From positions 1 through 18,765 of the forward strand of contig JBHHYN010000048.1 of assembly GCA_046757565.1 (NCBI GenBank): a stretch of DNA of 18,765 nucleotides, written 5' to 3'. Within the stretch, counting starts at the first letter, position 1, and the number at the start of each line of letters is the position of its first letter. This document shows positions 14,902 through 18,765 of the stretch, one piece after another. The stretch comes from JBHHYN01 sp046757565. GTDB lineage: Bacteria; Pseudomonadota; Gammaproteobacteria; Eutrophobiales; Eutrophobiaceae. Below the pieces are notes generated by a model. That model did no database searches. It saw nothing but the letters and a program-made list of their open reading frames with translations, and was not told the origin of the DNA. The position numbers and the translations under genes were made by a program.

Positions 14902-16066
14902 TTATCCTGATGAAAAGGGTTATTTTGGCAAGTTTGGTGGATGTTTCACTCCCGAAATATTGATGCAGTATATGCTTGATCTGGATCGGGCCTATTCCTT
15001 CTATAAAAACAATACTGCTTTTCAACAGGAATTCAAACAATTACTGGAAACGCATGCCGGGCGGGAAACACCGCTTTTTTTAGCTGAAAATCTTGGCGAT
15101 CATAACAGTGGCGCCCGTATCTTTCTGAAAAGAGAGGACCTCACCACTACAGGCAGCCACCATATTAATTCAGCGCTTGGGCAGGCCCTGCTTGCCAGAA
15201 AAATGGGCAAGTCATTGCTGATCGCTGAAACTTCTACCGGCTTGCACGGTATTGCCGTTGCCAAGGCAGCAGCAGTAATGGATATGAACTGCCAGGTCTT
15301 TATAGGGGTGGCTGATTGCAGCCGGCAGCCGAATTGTGTCGGGCAGATACGGGCACTAGGAGCAGAAGTCTCAATCGTTGAACCGGGCCATTCCTCGCTG
15401 TTGGAAGCTAATGCAGAGGCTAACAGGGCCTGGCTGGGGGCCTTGAAGAATTGTTTTTATGTTGCTAATTCTGTCGTTGGCCCCCACCCCTACCCTGTCA
15501 TGGCCAGGGATTTTCAGTCGCTTATTGGACTAGAAGTCAAACAACAATTGTTGTCGGCAACAGGTCGTTATCCCGATCACCTGGTGGCCTGTCTGGGCGG
15601 GGGCAGCAATGCCATGGGGCTTTTTTATCCGTTTCTTGATACCACAATTGCAATGACTTGCGTTGAGGCGGCAGGTAGCAATGGCAGGCATGCTGCAAGG
15701 TTTCGGGACGGACGGTCCGGTATTTATCAAGGTGTTAAAACCATTATGCTGCAAGATTCTGTAGGACATTTATTAAATGGGCACAGTCTGGCTGTCGGTC
15801 TTCAATCAACCCTGGTCGGTCCTGAGCCCAGCTTCTTGCAAGTTGCCGGCAGGCTTTCTTATGAAACCATTTCTGATCGCGAAGCTCTACATGCCTATCA
15901 GTTGACTCGTGGACTGGAGTCCATTACGCCGGCTCTGGAAAGAGCCCATGCTATTGCCTGGGGACTCAAGTTGGCGGCCACCCTCAATCCGGATAACAAC
16001 ATTGTGATCAATCTTTCCGGCCAGGGTAAAAAAGATGCAAGTCAAATACCCGTGGCATTTCAGTGA
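14891..16066 (+). CDS. trpB: TrpB-like protein with PLP lysine replaced by His and no ordinary start codon
   Basis: A tryptophan-synthase beta-fold protein that keeps most cofactor-site features: KREDL, the His preceding the usual Lys, AET with its catalytic Glu, GPHPYP, the PLP-phosphate loop GGGSNA, PALERAHA and NLSG. The Schiff-base lysine motif HKxN reads SHHIN: the lysine is His (CAT 15161-15163). The loop AETGAGQHG is AETSTGLHG, the lid Asp in the DG segment (Asp305 of the Salmonella enzyme) aligns with Val, and LDYPGVGP is LQSTLVGP. A normal beta-replacement reaction with serine is not expected; it may serve as an allosteric partner for TrpA, bind a ligand, or be decaying. The conserved N-terminus (YPDEKGYFGKFGG) begins at 14903 but no ATG, GTG or TTG exists in frame before 14960, so the start given (ATA 14891) is provisional. 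The stop overlaps the trpA ATG as TGATG. Confidence 0.85.
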   Translation: MFADYPDEKGYFGKFGGCFTPEILMQYMLDLDRAYSFYKNNTAFQQEFKQLLETHAGRETPLFLAENLGDHNSGARIFLKREDLTTTGSHHINSALGQALLARKMGKSLLIAETSTGLHGIAVAKAAAVMDMNCQVFIGVADCSRQPNCVGQIRALGAEVSIVEPGHSSLLEANAEANRAWLGALKNCFYVANSVVGPHPYPVMARDFQSLIGLEVKQQLLSATGRYPDHLVACLGGGSNAMGLFYPFLDTTIAMTCVEAAGSNGRHAARFRDGRSGIYQGVKTIMLQDSVGHLLNGHSLAVGLQSTLVGPEPSFLQVAGRLSYETISDREALHAYQLTRGLESITPALERAHAIAWGLKLAATLNPDNNIVINLSGQGKKDASQIPVAFQ

Positions 16067-16878
16067 TGCTGAGAACTATAGGAGAAACAGTGAAGGCGCA
16101 TGGAGCGCAAGGTCGAAAAACGCTGGTAGCCTATGTCACAGCGGGGGATCCTCACCTTCAATTTACCCATGACATTATTGTAGAACTGGAAAAAACCGGC
16201 GTAGATATCATTGAACTGGGTGTACCCTTCAGCCATCCCGTCGGTGATGGCCCAACCATTCAACGTTCAGCTAAAAGGGCGCTGGAAAACCAGGTATCAA
16301 TGGTCGATATTTTGCACCTGGTTGGGCAGTTGAGGCAGGAAGGTATTCAATTACCGATCGTACTTTTCAGCTATCACAATCCTGTTTTCAGTTACGGTTA
16401 TGAAGCCCTGGCCAGAGAGGCAGTAAAGGTGGGAGTATCCGGCGTCCTGGTAGTTGATTTGCCGCCCGAAGAGTCCGGGGAATATCGATCCTCACTTAAT
16501 GATGCGGGGATAGATACTGTATTTCTTGCGACACCGATGACAGCGACGGATCGCCTTCCCCTGGTCCGTAAAGCGGCAAGCGGTTTTTGCTACTACGTTT
16601 CACGCGCAGGGGTAACCGGCGGCAACCAGGATTTGTCTGCCAGCCTGGCAAATGAGCTGGCCCATGTCAAAGATTTCATATCAATTCCGGTTTTTGTCGG
16701 CTTTGCCATTCGGACTGCTGAGCATGTGCGCACAATCAGCAAGATTGCAGACGGTGTCATTGTTGGCAGCGCTTTTGTTGACTGTATTGAAAGGGCTGCC
16801 AGTGAATCAGAAGCAATAGAGCAGATAAAAGCATTAACAACTACATTGAGACAGGCGTTGGATGAGTCAGTCAGCTAA
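16066..16878 (+). CDS. trpA: Tryptophan synthase alpha subunit (indole-3-glycerol-phosphate lyase)
   Basis: A 270-residue (beta/alpha)8 protein that cleaves indole-3-glycerol phosphate to indole and glyceraldehyde 3-phosphate. The catalytic Glu50 and Asp61 (equivalents of E49 and D60) sit in ELGVPFSHPVGDGPTIQ (50-66). The usual FSDP is FSHP: His57 replaces the Asp of loop 2 that normally contacts the beta subunit. YHNPVFSYG (103-111), SRAGVTGG (179-186) and the phosphate site GSAFV (234-238) look normal. The ATG overlaps the TrpB-like stop (TGATG), indicating translational coupling and probably an alpha-beta complex. It is the last gene of the cluster; no intrinsic terminator is evident downstream. 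Confidence 0.94.
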   Translation: MLRTIGETVKAHGAQGRKTLVAYVTAGDPHLQFTHDIIVELEKTGVDIIELGVPFSHPVGDGPTIQRSAKRALENQVSMVDILHLVGQLRQEGIQLPIVLFSYHNPVFSYGYEALAREAVKVGVSGVLVVDLPPEESGEYRSSLNDAGIDTVFLATPMTATDRLPLVRKAASGFCYYVSRAGVTGGNQDLSASLANELAHVKDFISIPVFVGFAIRTAEHVRTISKIADGVIVGSAFVDCIERAASESEAIEQIKALTTTLRQALDESVS

Positions 16879-17081
16879 AAACAGCGCGACCATTCAAGTT
16901 ATTGAAAGTATTCCTTGGAAATGAACTTCCTCTCCTATCCTGGGGTTATTGTGCTTCAATTTACGCAACGTCATGTCCTTGATTATTCTTTGTCTCAAAG
17001 GGTTAATAGTATGAATCAAGCGATCGTTTGCCCAATCAATTGACTTCAAGTCTCAATCTCTAAAGATCAGCATCATATCCG
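16879..17081. other. Intergenic region between convergent genes, no recognisable element
   Basis: This 203-bp AT-rich stretch lies between the ends of trpA and the second amidohydrolase. I see only short weak inverted repeats such as TTCC-TT-GGAA, no T-tract hairpin, no RNA gene and no convincing reading frame. Confidence 0.5.
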
Positions 17082-18062
17082 CTAAATCTTGAAGACCCGC
17101 ACAGCATTGTCAGCTCTGATTGCAGCACATTGAGCATCTGGAAGTAATTCGGTGTTGGTTAAGGACCCGGAGGTATCATATACCTGGTGTGGCCAGTCGG
17201 TGCCGAACATTACCCGGTCAGCACCGACAACCGAAATCAGATAATGCAGTGCCCCGGGATCATACGTAATGCAATCGTAATAGATGTGGCGTAGATATTC
17301 GGTTGGTTTTTCCGTCATTTTCCTTCTTTGTGACAACTCAACTTCGTCACCTTTTTCAAAACGACCGATCAGATAGGGTAATGCGCCACCACCGTGAGAG
17401 GCGATGATCTTCAGGTTTGGATAGAGATCGAAGAATCCGTCGAAAATCATACGTGTGATTGCCAGCGTCGTATCAAATATGAATCCAACTGACCAACTCA
17501 AATCAAATTTACCCATATCCATCAGGTCGGAGCCAGGTGGATTAGTCGGATGTAGAAGAACAGGCAGAGCGCGCCGGTCAATCTCTTCCCAGATCGGGGC
17601 AAAGAATGGCTCATTCAAGCTGCGGCCGGCCACGTTAGCAAGCACCATCACACCACTGGTACCATTGTCACAGGTACGAGCGAGTTCTTCGATGGCCCGG
17701 TGCGGATATTCCCACGGTAGCGATGTGAACCAACGAATGCGGTCAGGGTAGGTTCCTTGTGCTTTTTCCATGCTGTCATTTGATTCGCGCGCGGCACGAC
17801 AACTGACTTCTTCACTGCCCCAATAGACGTTTGGGCAGGTCAACGAGACAATGGAGATGTCGATCCCGGTAGTATTCATCTGTTTGATACGGAGCTCATA
17901 GTCAAAGTGACCGGGCTGTGGAAATGCAACCGGCGTGTCACCACGGAAAATTTCCTCGTGTCCATCGGGACGTGTCTTCAGGCAGTACTGACCGCCTTGA
18001 CTGCGAAGTAACTCGAGCCATTGGTGAGTGTAGGTATGCATATGAATATCAATGATTGTCAT
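17082..18062 (-). CDS. ACMSD-like metal-dependent amidohydrolase/decarboxylase (copy B)
   Basis: A 326-residue amidohydrolase-2 family protein, collinear with copy A at 598-1584 and identical at about half of positions by eye, including shared blocks such as IVSLT-PNVYWGSE, RIRWFTSLPW and HGGGALPYL. The metal ligands are H7 and H9 (DIHMHT), H171 (LHPTNP), H223 (ASHGGG) and D289 (GTDWPH). The first third differs most from copy A, which suggests different substrates or consecutive steps. It faces the trp-like cluster and is AT-richer than copy A. The two paralogues bracket the whole locus and both point inward. The start is ATG 18062 with a weak GGA ribosome site. Confidence 0.9.
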   Translation of the reverse strand: MTIIDIHMHTYTHQWLELLRSQGGQYCLKTRPDGHEEIFRGDTPVAFPQPGHFDYELRIKQMNTTGIDISIVSLTCPNVYWGSEEVSCRAARESNDSMEKAQGTYPDRIRWFTSLPWEYPHRAIEELARTCDNGTSGVMVLANVAGRSLNEPFFAPIWEEIDRRALPVLLHPTNPPGSDLMDMGKFDLSWSVGFIFDTTLAITRMIFDGFFDLYPNLKIIASHGGGALPYLIGRFEKGDEVELSQRRKMTEKPTEYLRHIYYDCITYDPGALHYLISVVGADRVMFGTDWPHQVYDTSGSLTNTELLPDAQCAAIRADNAVRVFKI

Positions 18063-18095
18063 TTCGATTTGTTCCGGATTGGCCTATGGAATAGT

Positions 18096-18109
18096 TGCAT
18101 GTCAATGCA
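18096..18109. repeat. Short inverted repeat
   Basis: TGCAT-GTCA-ATGCA lies over the stop codon of the small membrane protein, 34 bp before amidohydrolase copy B in transcription direction. It is too short to assign a role. Confidence 0.3.
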
Positions 18110-18425
18110 CCTTATATTGATAAAATGAATCTTCATAAATACGAAATAATTCATGCATCATTGAATAGAATTGCATTGATCCAGCTCCATCAACTCCATC
18201 AGGGTCCACAAGCCCCCTTACAAAAACATCAGCAACCTGCCTGTCAGAAGAAATATTCTGATATTGATCTCTGAATCCTTCGCATATGTCGTGTACTGTA
18301 CTTAATGTGATTGCCTTTGTATTCTGTTTTACCTGGTACCCGACATAAATCAAGGATATAAACACTGCAATTCCAGCAAGTATCTGCGAAATAAAATAGA
18401 GTTGTTCAAGTGCTATTATTTCCAT
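18102..18425 (-). CDS. Small membrane-anchored protein, apparently C-terminally truncated
   Basis: A 107-residue protein with one N-terminal membrane helix (about residues 9-31, FISQILAGIAVFISLIYVGYQV). A segment of the type QNTKAITLSTVHDICEGFRDQYQNISSD and MHELFRIYEDSFYQY follows. Bacterial hypothetical proteins of this pattern are usually longer (from memory about 150-190 residues), continuing after YEDxFYQ into a Trp-rich C-terminal half. Here the frame stops at once, and neither of the other forward frames of this strand down to 18063 restores it, so the 3' part looks lost. GGGAGG 7 bases before ATG 18425 fixes the start; an ATG at 18440 lies upstream of that site. Function unknown. Confidence 0.6.
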   Translation of the reverse strand: MEIIALEQLYFISQILAGIAVFISLIYVGYQVKQNTKAITLSTVHDICEGFRDQYQNISSDRQVADVFVRGLVDPDGVDGAGSMQFYSMMHELFRIYEDSFYQYKVH

Positions 18426-18472
18426 GGTGCATCCTCCCATTTTCTTGTAGTGGATAAGGGAAGTATAATCAA

Positions 18473-18712
18473 ATACTCGACTCCTACGAAGAGGATTGGT
18501 CCAGGTTATGGTGGATACGGATTGAAGGGACCGCGAACATCGTAGAACCCGGACCTGACACGGACGCAGACGTTGCAGTTGCTGTTCGAGTGTTACGCCG
18601 CAAATACCCTCAATATCAGGATATACCTGTATTACGGGAACCGGAAACGTTACTCGCTATTCGCCCGGCGAAAATAATTAGCTGGTGCGCTAAAACTGTT
18701 TCCTTAAAATAA
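18473..18712 (+). pseudogene. 5'-truncated PPOX-family (split-barrel flavin/F420-type) oxidoreductase fragment
   Basis: An open frame of about 79 codons without a start reads SYEEDWSRLWWIRIEG, then an ADVAVAVRVLRRKYPQY segment and ends LLAIRPAKIISWCA before TAA 18710-18712. This matches the C-terminal half of short PPOX-class F420-dependent oxidoreductases (the TIGR03668-like group), whose N-terminal half of about 60 residues is missing. In frame, a TAA at 18455-18457 precedes it with no initiation codon. The fragment abuts the promoter region of the divergent small membrane protein, indicating a deletion or rearrangement junction near 18,470. Confidence 0.65.
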
Positions 18713-18765
18713 TATGGCTCTTCAGCAGAATCTGTGGGTTAACAAGAAAGACTTTTGAATAAAAA

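Noticed and set aside
14910..14963. A 17-codon mini-frame between trpF and trpB as a genuine leader peptide
   Set aside because: It overlaps DNA whose trpB frame encodes the conserved TrpB N-terminus; it is kept only as one possible explanation for initiation at 14963.
16879..17081. Intrinsic terminator between trpA and the second amidohydrolase
   Set aside because: Only 4-bp stems without T-tracts are visible.
1..18765. Insertion sequence, CRISPR array, tRNA or rRNA
   Set aside because: No transposase-like frame, regularly spaced repeats or RNA gene signatures were recognised anywhere in the window.

Overview
The window looks like a bacterial chromosome segment, most likely proteobacterial: Shine-Dalgarno sites of the GGAGG type, sigma70-like promoter boxes, tightly packed operons, and a mix of GC-rich (about 1-11,600) and visibly AT-richer genes (about 11,700-18,765). 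No rRNA, tRNA, CRISPR array, transposase or integrase is visible. The species cannot be named from the sequence alone.

Layout. Left edge (+): a small SnoaL/NTF2-like protein (61-558), then an ACMSD-type metal-dependent amidohydrolase/decarboxylase (598-1584). A six-gene operon on the minus strand (11,613 down to 1,570) encodes, in transcription order, a UbiD-family decarboxylase, a fused double class III CoA-transferase, HyuA and HyuB (ATP-dependent hydantoinase/oxoprolinase/carboxylase family), and the alpha and beta subunits of a thiamine-diphosphate E1 enzyme with no E2 or E3 partner. A divergent MarR regulator (11,867-12,331) faces it across a short AT-rich region. That region holds a roughly 40-bp inverted repeat overlapping the candidate promoter of the decarboxylase operon. 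Downstream of marR and in the same direction is a trpDCFBA-type cluster (12,484-16,878). A second ACMSD-type amidohydrolase, a paralogue of the first, follows in the opposite direction (18,062-17,082). The right edge carries a short membrane protein that appears cut at its C-terminus and a 5'-truncated PPOX-family fragment.

Main observation. The trp-like cluster is not a normal tryptophan operon. TrpC, TrpF and TrpA keep their catalytic residues. The TrpB-like protein has His (codon 15161-15163) where the PLP-binding lysine should be, changed residues in the substrate-carboxylate loop and lid region, and no ordinary start codon for its conserved N-terminus. TrpD is altered around its anthranilate pocket, and TrpA is altered in the loop that contacts TrpB. 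These genes lie beside a MarR-controlled set of CoA-transferase, ATP-dependent lactam-opening-type, UbiD and ThDP enzymes and are enclosed by two paralogous amidohydrolases. My hypothesis is a dedicated pathway that makes indole or a substituted indole from an anthranilate-type precursor and hands it to, or is controlled together with, the neighbouring degradation/modification enzymes. This is inference. The alternative is a decaying accessory trp cluster that happens to sit next to a catabolic operon.
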